Assembly (NCBI GenBank): GCA_020744225.1
Contig: JAGMWG010000009.1
Span: forward strand, 930,001 to 994,000
Source: Paraphoma chrysanthemicola
Taxonomy: Eukaryota; Ascomycota; Dothideomycetes; Pleosporales; Phaeosphaeriaceae
Reading direction: 5' to 3'
Length of the DNA stretch: 64,000 nucleotides
Below the pieces are notes generated by a model that saw only the letters and a list, made by a program, of their open reading frames with translations, ran no database searches and had not been told where the DNA came from. Position numbers and translations under genes: made by a program. Positions 44,912 to 54,124 of this stretch are shown one piece after another (the first letter of the stretch is position 1; each line of letters opens with the position of its first letter).

Positions 44912-45236
44912 CAAGCCGGAGGTGCGTTCGAGGGATGTTGCCGACAAGTCGGGAGACGTATCTGCTGCTCGCAAGTAGATTAGAGGTGAGGTGAGAGAGA
45001 AAACAAGAAGTGCTCTGGGCAAAAACACAACTGTTGGCACTGTTGGCCATGGTCAGCCAGAGCTACGCGGATGCGCACGTGATATGCCACGATCATGAGG
45101 CCCTGCAGGTGGGGCGAGCTATGGCGCGTGAACACGTGATGCATTGAGGAACTGGAAAGCCTTCGACTTGTCTGCGAACGAGGGTATCATTTCCACTTCG
45201 AACCATACCAAACCTATCATTTAACCTTTTCCTTAC
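44912..45236. other. Gap between broken 2EXR gene and ankyrin-CorA gene
   Basis: Promoter side of the 2EXR-like gene and 3' end of the ankyrin-CorA gene. The minus-strand frame is open to 45040, so the 2EXR-like gene may start further up. Confidence 0.4.
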
Positions 45237-48200
45237 TCAAGTACCTCTCTCAATATCCCCACTTCCTCTCATCCTAAACCCCGTACTAATCCTCTCCACG
45301 GGCGAATGCACCTCGGCACTCAACCGCCCATTCACCGTCGTCATACCATTACTAACCAGCACATCTCCCTTTGCGCCACTGCGCATCGTACTCCGACTCG
45401 TGACCGGCAATAATGACGCGCCGCCACCATACCCGCGATTCAAATAGCTCTCGATACTGCGTCTGCCATCAGGTCGCACCGTGCTGCGACCCGCAGATAG
45501 CGCTTGTTCAAGGGCGCGCATGTCGACGGTGTATTCGATCTTGTCCTCGTCGACAATGGTTCGGGTGTGGCTGTCTGATCGCTGGGCAGCGCCATTACGG
45601 CGGTCGCGGAAGCGGCGGCGGACTTCGCGGAAGAAGTCGCCTATTGCGTCGAAGGAGAGCGCGATGGCGATGAAGGGGATTGAGATGGCGAGGCCGATGC
45701 CAAACATGTATTTTGATACGAATGAGAGAGGGAGCGAGGGTTCGCTTGCGCCGGGCTGGTGTGGGAATTCTTGGATGTTAATGGTGAAGAGGGCTGCGAT
45801 GAAGGACAAGGGCAGGAAGATGATGGTGACGATGGTGAAGACCATGATTGTCTGACTTTGACGCGCGGTTCCAGCGGCTTGGTCGCGCGCAAAGCGGGCT
45901 TCGAAAGCGTTGGCGTGTTTTTGCTTGAGGTCGAGAAGATCTGTGATGCTCTTATAGATTCGTTCAGCTTGGATGTCCATGCGCTCTAGATCCCGTATAT
46001 GTGTATCGATGGTCTTCAGCATATCCTTGAATCGCCTCTTTAGCTCGTGCTGGTTTTTACGCTCCTCGATGTAGATATCGATAATCGACGCTTCGAGATC
46101 TGGGAGAACATTACGCTGATCCTCGAGAACCTTAGCGATCATATTGAGTTCATCGCGAATGTCCTTAATCTCAGCCAAGAGGTCTGTCTCCGCACCAATG
46201 TCCAGTAGCTTATCGACGAAGAGGGGTGCATGAGCGTGCGAATTGTCGTTGTAGTTGAATTGCTCTTCCTTGAGCGGCGGGTCTGTCAAAGCGTGTGTGT
46301 GCGTATGGTGCGGCATATGTCGACGATTCTGATGTTCCCGTTGCCTTCCTTCGGCTTCGAGATGTCTTGAAAAACGGTTCGGTCGACGATGATGTTGCAG
46401 CCATGCGGAAGCTTGAGCAGACGCTGTATTGAATTCTTTGAAAAGCATGGTCTCCATTTCCGTCGCGTCGCCAATGCTTGACTCAAACATATCCAGAAAT
46501 TGGTAGTCCTCGTCTCCGATCTTGTGTCTATCAAAGACACCACTACATCGATTCGAGATGATCAAAGCAAGGTCGTACACATTCTTCACGGGATCCCTGA
46601 TTTTACTATTGATGTCTTCTATGATTCCATCGAGAACGTTGAGCGGATCATTGCGAGGTTGCTGCCATCTTTGTGGAAATGCAGTCACAATGAGATCCTT
46701 GCCGAGCGTCCACATCCAGAGTTGGTCGACCATGAAGATCTTTGGATCAACGCTGCGCTCATCAGCGCTTTTACACTGGTATCGATAGACCACCTGGTCT
46801 CGATCTCGGGACTGCGTGTCGATGTTATGATAGAAGAACTGATCGAGCGTGCGGCGCACGTGTAACGAAACCTGAGAACCCGTAAGATGAGCTCTCAAGA
46901 GCATCTCGTCATAGGTGGACGCCCGCTGTATGACTGGCTTCATGATCCGACCCTCGTGCTTGCTTCGCTCTTTGATAAGCTCCGCTCTAGTGATAGCGGC
47001 TTGCATTTCTTGCCGCTTCCGATCAGTCTCGAAATGCAGATACGGCATGAACGCGAAAATGTTTCCTTTTGCTGTTGTTGTTGGGTCTTTTCTCCCAGGA
47101 GATCCAGGCGAACGCAAATGTCCACTGCTGTTGAGCGACGAGCTCATGTTCGGTCGTCTTGAATGATGATCGGCTGGTTTTGTGGGAGTATCAGTGCCGC
47201 CCGTACGCTTCCCAGCTGGCCTCGAGCCACCCCACTTTGACGATTTCTTGGTCTTCTCTTTTGTCTTGCCCTTGGCTTCTTTGCCTTCTTTACCTGTTGC
47301 AGTGCCAGAGCTACCCACAGTCCAGTCGGTCTGATCGGTACTGACCGTACCAGTTCGAACAGGCGTTCTAGGAAAGTGCGGCAAGGGCGTGGTCTCCTGT
47401 GCGCCTGCAACGGAGTCGAGGCTAAGTCCGAGACCATTATTGACGATGATCTGGGGTGGTCCCTGCTCGCCATGGTCGGACAGATCAGAGTCGTCTTGAG
47501 TTTTCGGCGCCCGAGGGGTGCTTTGGCAGAACGGCCTCATGAAATGAGAATGTGTTTGCTGGCCACGATGTTGGTGGCTGAAAGATCGCTCAAGCGCCTT
47601 GAAGCCCTCGACATCACTTGCGCCCTCTTCGATGAACGCTTTCGTCAACAGCGCCTCCACCCAGGCCATGTTGTTAGCAGGCAGATGAATCCATCTGAAA
47701 TTCGTTGCCTTGACGTCGCTGGGAAGAATATTCACTGCAGGCTTCCTTGCGTTTACTGGATCGCGACCGTAGAGTAATTCGAAGACGGTCTTTTTCGAAA
47801 CTTTGTTGTTGTTATGGAAATTGCCAAAGTCGACAATCGTAGCATGGAAGCCGTTGGTCGCGCCGAGCGCATCCTCGCTCAATGCCTCGACTTGATTCGA
47901 TGGCGCTAGAGTGTTGACAATGTCCTTCCGAGCCGGGTTCTTACTCTGTGCTGCTAGTAAGAACGGTGTGATGCCGAACTTGTCTCTGGCCGCGCGTTTA
48001 ATTTCTTTCCTTTCCAGTAAACACTTCACAACGTCTAGATGTCCCTCTTGAGCCGACACGTGGAGTGGCGTCTTGCCGGTCAAAAGTTTCGCATTGGCAT
48101 CTGCACCGGCAGTCAATAGTATCTTGACAATCTTGACGCTGCCAAACTGGCAAGCGTTATGTAGCGGCGTCCAGCCTCCATCGCTCTTTGCCATGACATC

Positions 48201-48947
48201 TGCGCCATATATCAGCAGCATCTCGATGATATCGTCCCGACCGTGCGCAACGGCAAGATGCAGCGCCGTCTTCTCTCTGTCTTCCACTGCATTCACGTTG
48301 GCCCGGGGCAACCTCTGCCTCTTCAACAGCATCTCGCACAGCTCTTTCTTGCCTGTGCTCGCCGCCCAGTGGAGTGGGCTCCGCTTGCTCTCATCTTGTC
48401 CCTCGGGTCCGTCAATTTTGATGTCTTGTTGCAATAGCTTAGTGATGACGTCGCGACCCCAATTGCAGTGCTTGTCGGCGGCCAGATTGTGCAGGACGTT
48501 TCTTCCTGTGTTGTCTTTCTTATTCACGTCTGCGCCGCACCGAAGCAGCTCACTCATGATATGGAAGTGGTTCTTCCAAGCAGCAGTCATGAGGGCTGTC
48601 CGGCCCTGCTTGTCCTGCGCATCCACATTGCCGCCAAATTTGAGCAGCAGCTGCACGATGCCGACGTGGTTCTTCTCGATGGCCTTGAACAGAGGCGAAA
48701 CCCGTCCCCCTGGTGCACCGTCAGGCCGCGCGCCGGCCTTGAGGAGGTATTCGGCAATGGATATATTTCCGCGCTCGGCTGCGCGCATTAAGCCTATGCG
48801 CAGGAGGTGTTCGACGGGTTGCGACTTTGTTTTCGCCTGTTCGATAATCGCGACGGCATCCTCGTGCTTCTTGTCTTCGATCGCCTTCAGGAGGCGCGGT
48901 TCGACGCGTTCGCCGCCATCGCTCGATCGAGAGGGTGAGCGACCCAT
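45237..48947 (-). CDS. Ankyrin repeat - CorA-like membrane protein
   Basis: A single exon of 1236 residues from Met at 48947 (MGRSPSRSSDGG); the frame reaches an earlier Met at 49052. About nine ankyrin repeats fill the first 350 residues (for example GRTALMTAAWKNHFHIMSELL and GWTPLHNACQFGSVKIVKILL). A basic, disordered stretch follows, then a CorA-like region with long helices (LLAEIKDIRDELNMIAKVLEDQ and on) and two membrane spans near the end (TIMVFTIVTIIFLPLSFIAALF and a second span from YMFGIGLAISIPF). CorA proteins carry magnesium or other divalent ions, and the signature GMN lies just after the first span; here that place reads FTIN, so the usual selectivity motif is lost. The fusion is known in filamentous fungi. 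Channel function is therefore doubtful and a signalling role is possible. Confidence 0.88.
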   Translation of the reverse strand: MGRSPSRSSDGGERVEPRLLKAIEDKKHEDAVAIIEQAKTKSQPVEHLLRIGLMRAAERGNISIAEYLLKAGARPDGAPGGRVSPLFKAIEKNHVGIVQLLLKFGGNVDAQDKQGRTALMTAAWKNHFHIMSELLRCGADVNKKDNTGRNVLHNLAADKHCNWGRDVITKLLQQDIKIDGPEGQDESKRSPLHWAASTGKKELCEMLLKRQRLPRANVNAVEDREKTALHLAVAHGRDDIIEMLLIYGADVMAKSDGGWTPLHNACQFGSVKIVKILLTAGADANAKLLTGKTPLHVSAQEGHLDVVKCLLERKEIKRAARDKFGITPFLLAAQSKNPARKDIVNTLAPSNQVEALSEDALGATNGFHATIVDFGNFHNNNKVSKKTVFELLYGRDPVNARKPAVNILPSDVKATNFRWIHLPANNMAWVEALLTKAFIEEGASDVEGFKALERSFSHQHRGQQTHSHFMRPFCQSTPRAPKTQDDSDLSDHGEQGPPQIIVNNGLGLSLDSVAGAQETTPLPHFPRTPVRTGTVSTDQTDWTVGSSGTATGKEGKEAKGKTKEKTKKSSKWGGSRPAGKRTGGTDTPTKPADHHSRRPNMSSSLNSSGHLRSPGSPGRKDPTTTAKGNIFAFMPYLHFETDRKRQEMQAAITRAELIKERSKHEGRIMKPVIQRASTYDEMLLRAHLTGSQVSLHVRRTLDQFFYHNIDTQSRDRDQVVYRYQCKSADERSVDPKIFMVDQLWMWTLGKDLIVTAFPQRWQQPRNDPLNVLDGIIEDINSKIRDPVKNVYDLALIISNRCSGVFDRHKIGDEDYQFLDMFESSIGDATEMETMLFKEFNTASAQASAWLQHHRRPNRFSRHLEAEGRQREHQNRRHMPHHTHTHALTDPPLKEEQFNYNDNSHAHAPLFVDKLLDIGAETDLLAEIKDIRDELNMIAKVLEDQRNVLPDLEASIIDIYIEERKNQHELKRRFKDMLKTIDTHIRDLERMDIQAERIYKSITDLLDLKQKHANAFEARFARDQAAGTARQSQTIMVFTIVTIIFLPLSFIAALFTINIQEFPHQPGASEPSLPLSFVSKYMFGIGLAISIPFIAIALSFDAIGDFFREVRRRFRDRRNGAAQRSDSHTRTIVDEDKIEYTVDMRALEQALSAGRSTVRPDGRRSIESYLNRGYGGGASLLPVTSRSTMRSGAKGDVLVSNGMTTVNGRLSAEVHSPVERISTGFRMRGSGDIERGT

Positions 48948-49498
48948 GTTTGCTACATGCTCTGGCTTCGTGCGCTTGACGGGTGGTATGCGGAGGAGGC
49001 CTGAGAGCGCAGAGTGTCGTTCGATATGACTTGGGATGAATGCGGACCTCAAAATCTATGAGGTGCGTCGCATGCGTTTCTAAAACCCATTCTCAGAATA
49101 TGGAATCCCCTCTCTTTCTCGATGGTGGTGTCGCCTTCATGGCGGTGACATGGTTGTACAGCCACCATAGGTTAAGGCCAAGACCGTGCTGCATCGTGCA
49201 GCATCACGTGGGCGCGCGATCTGCGAACTTGGTGCAAACCATCCAGGGGTAGTCTGCCGGCAATTACAGCCCGTATTTTGGCGTGAGATCGCTGCATGCT
49301 GGGCTGAGTGATGGAACAGGAAATCAAGGTGGCAGGGACAACTCGGGGGTCCAGTGCGGAGAAGCGGCCAGCGCATCTCGCGTTGTGGGGCTGACATAAC
49401 GGACCACACGGATCTGATGGCATGGAGGAGAGCCAAGGCCGACATCACTCGGATCGAAGCTCGATCGCACTGTTGACGTGTATGTTTAGCGCGTCTCT
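48948..49498. other. Divergent promoter, ankyrin-CorA and protease-like genes
   Basis: A 551-base spacer between genes reading away from each other. Bases 48948-49052 could be coding if the ankyrin gene starts at the earlier Met. No other gene. Confidence 0.45.
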
Positions 49499-50782
49499 GT
49501 GGCGTCTCCGCATCTTCAAATAGCCATGAAACCCGGCACTCAAAAGGATGTTCCGTCACCAGCTGCTGCACAGTCACGTCCACGTTCAACACCCCAAAGG
49601 CTGTCACGAATTTCAACAATTCTGTACAGTGCAACTATATTCGTATGCATCTACAACATCTATGCAGCACTCAAGCACGGCTATATCATGCTTCCCACCG
49701 ATGACCATCTATCAAAGCACACCGACTCCATCTTCATACCATTCGTCTACAAGTTCAGCGCCAAGCATGTCCCGCAAGTCATGTGCACAATCGAGGGTGC
49801 CCAAGTTAAGATGCCCGTGGACACTGGGTCAACAGGCCTCTTGATCGGTGCGCCCATCCTTCCCAATGTCGACCCTGAGATCGGAGAGCCAGCACACCAC
49901 TTCTTCACCAGCAGCAAGATTCTGTACGTCGGCCGTCTTGTCGAGCTTCCATTGAGCTTCGAAGGTGAGGCTGGCTCGTATGCAACAGCCAAAGTGCCAA
50001 TCTTAATAGTTGATAAGAGCTGGCGATGTCCATGGTACAGTCCAGGAAAGGACACTTTCGAATGCCCAAGTGGCCCGCATGGCGAAAAGGCTATCGAAAG
50101 GGACACTTCGCACATAATGTACATGGGCGTTGGCTTTGGCCGCAACCGCCCAGGGGATGGCATGCCTATAGCAGCGCCAAGAGTCAATCCCTTCTTGAAT
50201 ATTGTCGCCATTGACGGGCTGCCCGTCTCAAAGAAATCGTTGAAAGCAGGTTATGTCGTTACCACGAAAGGTATCGAGCTTGGACTGACCCCGGATAACA
50301 CACGGGGGTTCGTTTTCGACGAGTTGCGGCCAGGTTGGGGCCATACCAACGACTCGAGAGATTGGTCTATGGCGGAGATGTGTTTCAGTGTCAATGGTGA
50401 GGGTAGAAACTGCGGCGATGTCCTAGTTGATACTGGCATTGCGCAAATGTACATCAGAGCGGATGAAGGTGTCTCATTGCCCGTTGTGACCATTCGAAAC
50501 CCCAACAAGGATGGGTATGCGAAGATGGTAAGGCGAGTCAAGCGCGGTACCAGGATTTCGGTTGGATTCCCCACGATTGAAGCCCAAAACGTGTCCTACT
50601 CTTTCGTCATAGGCGAAGGCTCGGCCAGCGAGCCCAGCTACGTGGTTCCTGGGAGATCAGGGTATCCGCCATTCATCAACACGGGGCGAAACTTCCTTCG
50701 CGGCCATTCGATAGCATTCGACGCGATAGCAGGGCGCTTTGGGTATCGTGCTGAGCAGCATAGCTCTTCCTCTGTATTGTAG
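49499..50782 (+). CDS. Membrane-anchored pepsin-like aspartic protease-like protein
   Basis: A single exon of 427 residues. There is no cleavable signal peptide; a basic, Pro- and Ser-rich start (1-35) is followed by one hydrophobic span (about 37-58), so I infer a type II membrane protein. The lumenal part has the first aspartic-protease motif MPVDTGSTGLLIG with Asp108 and a second half motif VLVDTGIAQMYIR with Asp311; both lobes are thus present and 203 residues apart, as in pepsin-like enzymes. In the second motif Ser/Thr after DTG is replaced by Ile, which is unusual and may lower or abolish activity. The C-terminal part (NTGRNFLRGHSIAFDAIAGRFGYR) matches the last strands of the fold. Cys pairs around 180-190 fit a disulfide. 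The substrate is unknown. The gene converges on the next with a 3-base gap. Confidence 0.75.
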   Translation: MASPHLQIAMKPGTQKDVPSPAAAQSRPRSTPQRLSRISTILYSATIFVCIYNIYAALKHGYIMLPTDDHLSKHTDSIFIPFVYKFSAKHVPQVMCTIEGAQVKMPVDTGSTGLLIGAPILPNVDPEIGEPAHHFFTSSKILYVGRLVELPLSFEGEAGSYATAKVPILIVDKSWRCPWYSPGKDTFECPSGPHGEKAIERDTSHIMYMGVGFGRNRPGDGMPIAAPRVNPFLNIVAIDGLPVSKKSLKAGYVVTTKGIELGLTPDNTRGFVFDELRPGWGHTNDSRDWSMAEMCFSVNGEGRNCGDVLVDTGIAQMYIRADEGVSLPVVTIRNPNKDGYAKMVRRVKRGTRISVGFPTIEAQNVSYSFVIGEGSASEPSYVVPGRSGYPPFINTGRNFLRGHSIAFDAIAGRFGYRAEQHSSSSVL

Positions 50783-50785
50783 CGT

Positions 50786-51388
50786 TCATTTAACCGTCAT
50801 ACTGCGCATTGGGCTCTTGAAGCCGTCCCGTAGGTCTTTGTATTCCTCAATAGCTCTGACGACAACGCCATGCGCTTGTGTACCGTCCATGTCTGAACCC
50901 ACGACTACAATGGATCCGATAACGCCGTCAACACCCTTGACGTAGACGGGATAGCCGCCTCCCTCGACTGTGTATTTGCTCCACTCGTCACCGCTCATGG
51001 CATTGTGTTCGGCGAAGCGCTTGTAGTCCCCATCAAACTGACAGCTGATGTACCACGTGCTGTGGCCCCATCTGAGAACTGTATTTCGTTTCCTGTCGAC
51101 CCACTTCTCGGCGTCTGGCATTGTGCCTGGCAGCGAAGGCGAGTGGAACAAGGTCTGGCTTGCGAGCGAGATGTGTATGAGAGCGGATACCGATGCGGTC
51201 CTTAGTGCATTCCGGAGGATGTTGCCAATGACCCATGCATGTTCGCACGTGAAATGCGCAAAGGTGAAGCTTCTTTCCTCGTGAGCCAAGTCGGCGAGGT
51301 TTCTTGTTGGCGGAGGAAGCGTGTCAAGCATCTTGGAGGAATTAGACGACGAGATGAACTGGGAAGTGGGGTGCAATGTGGACGACAT
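50786..51388 (-). CDS. DUF336 / UPF0303 haem-degrading-domain-like protein
   Basis: A single exon of 200 residues. The DUF336 fold (HbpS/GlcG-like) is seen from about residue 40: RSFTFAHFTCEHAWVIGNILR, SALIHISLASQTLFHS, WVDRKRNTVLRWGHSTWYI and the closing GGGYPVYVKGVDGVIGSIVVVGS. The family includes yeast Ybr137w and bacterial YjbR-unrelated UPF0303 proteins. Some bacterial members bind or break down haem, while the yeast protein is linked to the GET pathway; I do not choose between these. The first 35 residues are not conserved, and an internal start is possible. The stop codon is 3 bases from that of the protease-like gene, so the transcripts must overlap. Confidence 0.8.
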   Translation of the reverse strand: MSSTLHPTSQFISSSNSSKMLDTLPPPTRNLADLAHEERSFTFAHFTCEHAWVIGNILRNALRTASVSALIHISLASQTLFHSPSLPGTMPDAEKWVDRKRNTVLRWGHSTWYISCQFDGDYKRFAEHNAMSGDEWSKYTVEGGGYPVYVKGVDGVIGSIVVVGSDMDGTQAHGVVVRAIEEYKDLRDGFKSPMRSMTVK

Positions 51389-51839
51389 GTGAGCTTAAGA
51401 GCAAGGAAGAGAGTTATAGCATGGGTTGGAAAAAATTATAGCATGGGATGTCAGATGTTTGAGATAGACGATCGACGCGTGTGAGCTTGCGCAAAACGCG
51501 TAAGGCCGGTAGCGCGAGGTTTCACGTCCCGTTGAGCGCGCTTGCCGTGGTGGAGCTGTCCGCGTCCAGGCGGTTGATCCCGCGAGCTAAATTTAAGCTT
51601 AGCTCCATCACTCCATGGACTCCTCTGCCACCCATCACGTTACCATCCTCTTGTTTCAGTATACATAGCCGGAAATGCATAAAAGGGACAGCGCTCAATT
51701 TGCGAACATGTGACTGACCACGTACGCTCTGTCTCCCAGACCGCCACCACAGTTCCCCAAGCGGACCAACATGCCCTAGAGCAAAGGCACTTCAGATCAT
51801 GCTCGGCCGCTAATCGAGTGATCTCAAGTCATCGCGGAT
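51389..51839. other. Divergent promoter, DUF336 and HET genes
   Basis: A 451-base spacer between genes reading away from each other. No gene and no clear TATA box. Confidence 0.45.
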
Positions 51840-54124
51840 ATGTGTTTTGCTCGAGATGAGCCCCTGTCTCATAGTCACGCCGAATCGCCCGAAAAGCCAT
51901 CAGCCATCAGCCGGCCAGCTACCCTGTGCCTAAGATGCCGCGAGCTAGACATACCCGGAATGGTCTCTCACCTCCAGGAGAATGTACGGCGAAAAACTTC
52001 AAGTCCAGACTATTCACGGCCAAACGATTCACAGGGCCATCCGATCGCGTTGCCGCCGTGGTCGCGGCAGCAAGGGGATATCTCGATACCTGATTGCGAG
52101 CTCTGCATCCTCGCGGAAAGTCTATGCCGTGGGAAATTCGGTTACAAAGCATTGGCCATAAAGTTAGTGGACGAGGTCTTAATGCCTTGGAGAGACCGCA
52201 CTTATACTGGAAAGGTAGCCGCCGCTTTGACAATTCAAAGAGCTAGCCACGACCCTTGGCAGGCGCCTCTAATGGGGATTGACATCAAGGATTCCCTGTC
52301 GCCAGCATATGCGCCTCGAACTATATCGTCACACTCCATCGATATGGTTATTTTGCAAGAATGGCTTCGTAAATGTCTGGAGAAGCATTCAGGATGGTGC
52401 TTACCGATCAGGAGGAATCATCTTCCTGGCTTCAGATTGCTGGATTGCCGGTCACGGTGTCTGGTCAATGCCCCTGCTGATTGTCAATATGTTGCGCTTT
52501 CGTACCTTTGGGGCCAAGATCATGACGGAGCATTTGATATGAGTGCACTTCCCAAAACCATCGAGGACGGCATTACAGTCACACTTCTGATGGGGTACCA
52601 CTTCTTATGTAAGTCCTGCATCGAATGTTGCTTTGTGTCTGGACACTGGAGGACTCTTGGCTGACCTTCTCCTGTAAGGGATCGATCGATACGTAAGTAT
52701 ACAGCCTATTTAAACAAGGAGTAGATGCTAAACTCTTGCACGGTGTATCGACCAAAGCGACCCGGAACAGAAACACGACCAAATCAGCAACATGGACCAA
52801 GTATTCTCGGGGGCTGACCTCGTTATAGTTGCTGCTGCTGGCGAGGATCCGCACTACGGTCTGCCAGGCGTTAGCACAAGAGCTCGGAAACCCCAGAGTA
52901 TTATCGAAACAGAGTCCTTCAAATTGGTGCAAATGTTCCCATATGCCAAACAGGTCCTCGGCAGAACTCGTTGGGCGACGCGCGCATGGTATGTTAAGCC
53001 CTTGACAGCTAATCACTTTATCACTTATCTCTGTGTTGTACAGGACATTTCAGGAAGGATACCTCGCCAAGCGCAGACTTATTTTCACAGATCGCCAAGC
53101 CATCTTCGTCTGTGGCGAAGGGTACTACACCGAAACCTTCAGCAGCCCAATTGCACATTACGCATGCCAACCCGACCTGAGCCTGGCCGGATATTTCCTC
53201 GCCCGCGATACAATATACCCTGATCGATGTATAGAAGAATATACTGCGAGGTTCATGTCATTCGAGAGCGATGCGCTTGACGCCTTCCAAGGTGTTCTCA
53301 ATTACTGGTCCAACTCCACTGAGATACAGGGCGTACCGCTCAATATCTTCGTGGGCTCGCGGCATCACACACACATCTGGGGTGTTACTACTGACGGCAG
53401 CTGGTTGAATCTGGGCTGGTGCCACAAGCAAACGACACGCAGGAGGCAAGGTTTCCCGAGCTGGTCGTGGACTGGATGGCATGGACCAGTCAAGTTTGGA
53501 GACTTAACCTATAAAAAGCAATTGGTGAGGAAAGAGATTGGAAGTGTTCGTGCGTCTCCGCCCATATCCAAAGAGAAAACCGAAAGCAGTGACTCGATGT
53601 TATGGATGTCATTACATATCTACAGAGATAACTTCGACGAGAAGTTTTTCGCCCGGCATGACACACTCCGGTTTCTGAAGATCTCTGGCCCTTCTCCACG
53701 CGTGCGATTCATTCGAAGGAGTCTAACTGAATGGTTGGCGCTCATACCAGCAACAAATTCACGTCACTCCATCAGTTGTGACGTTGATTGGGATGTTGAC
53801 TGGGATGACAAAGACATGAGACGCCGCGATGTCAACAGCTGTGTGGCAATGATGGTGGAAGGAGATGCACGACCAATGAAATCAGCCACTTCTGTGCAAG
53901 CACAAACGGGTACGATCACGATCCAAAGTTCCAAATCTGGGCAAAACGACAAGATCAGAGGATGGTTTCTTCTTATGCTGCCGATGCCGACAGGCGGCAC
54001 GTATGAAAGAGTTGGCAAAATGTGGGTGGACGGTGCGAGATCTTTTCGCCCAGATGAGGTTCATATTGACGGTGAGAGGTGGGAGGAGCCGCTGTGGAGT
54101 AAGCGCACAATCATCCTGGCATGA
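51840..54124 (+). CDS. HET domain protein with a 14-nt exon and a doubtful splice acceptor
   Basis: Model of four exons, 51840-52608, 52679-52692, 52744-52988 and 53044-54124, about 702 residues. The HET domain spans about 215-360: YVALSYLWG, then LPKTIEDGITVT, WIDRYCIDQSDPEQK, MDQVFSGADLVIVAAAGEDPHYGLPG and RAWTFQEG. The 14-base exon codes for WIDRY only. The first and last introns are normal. The middle one starts with GTAAGT at 52693, but the conserved frame resumes at TGT (52744) with GG, not AG, just before it; the nearest AG upstream leads to a stop. So the gene may be mutated at the acceptor, use a rare site, or contain a base error. HET proteins trigger cell death on fusion of unlike mycelia; the partner is not known here. 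The C-terminal half is of the usual variable type. Confidence 0.7.

Noticed and set aside
48073..49029. Plus-strand frame of 318 codons opposite the ankyrin repeats
   Set aside because: Antisense to a strongly conserved repeat region and without recognisable domain.
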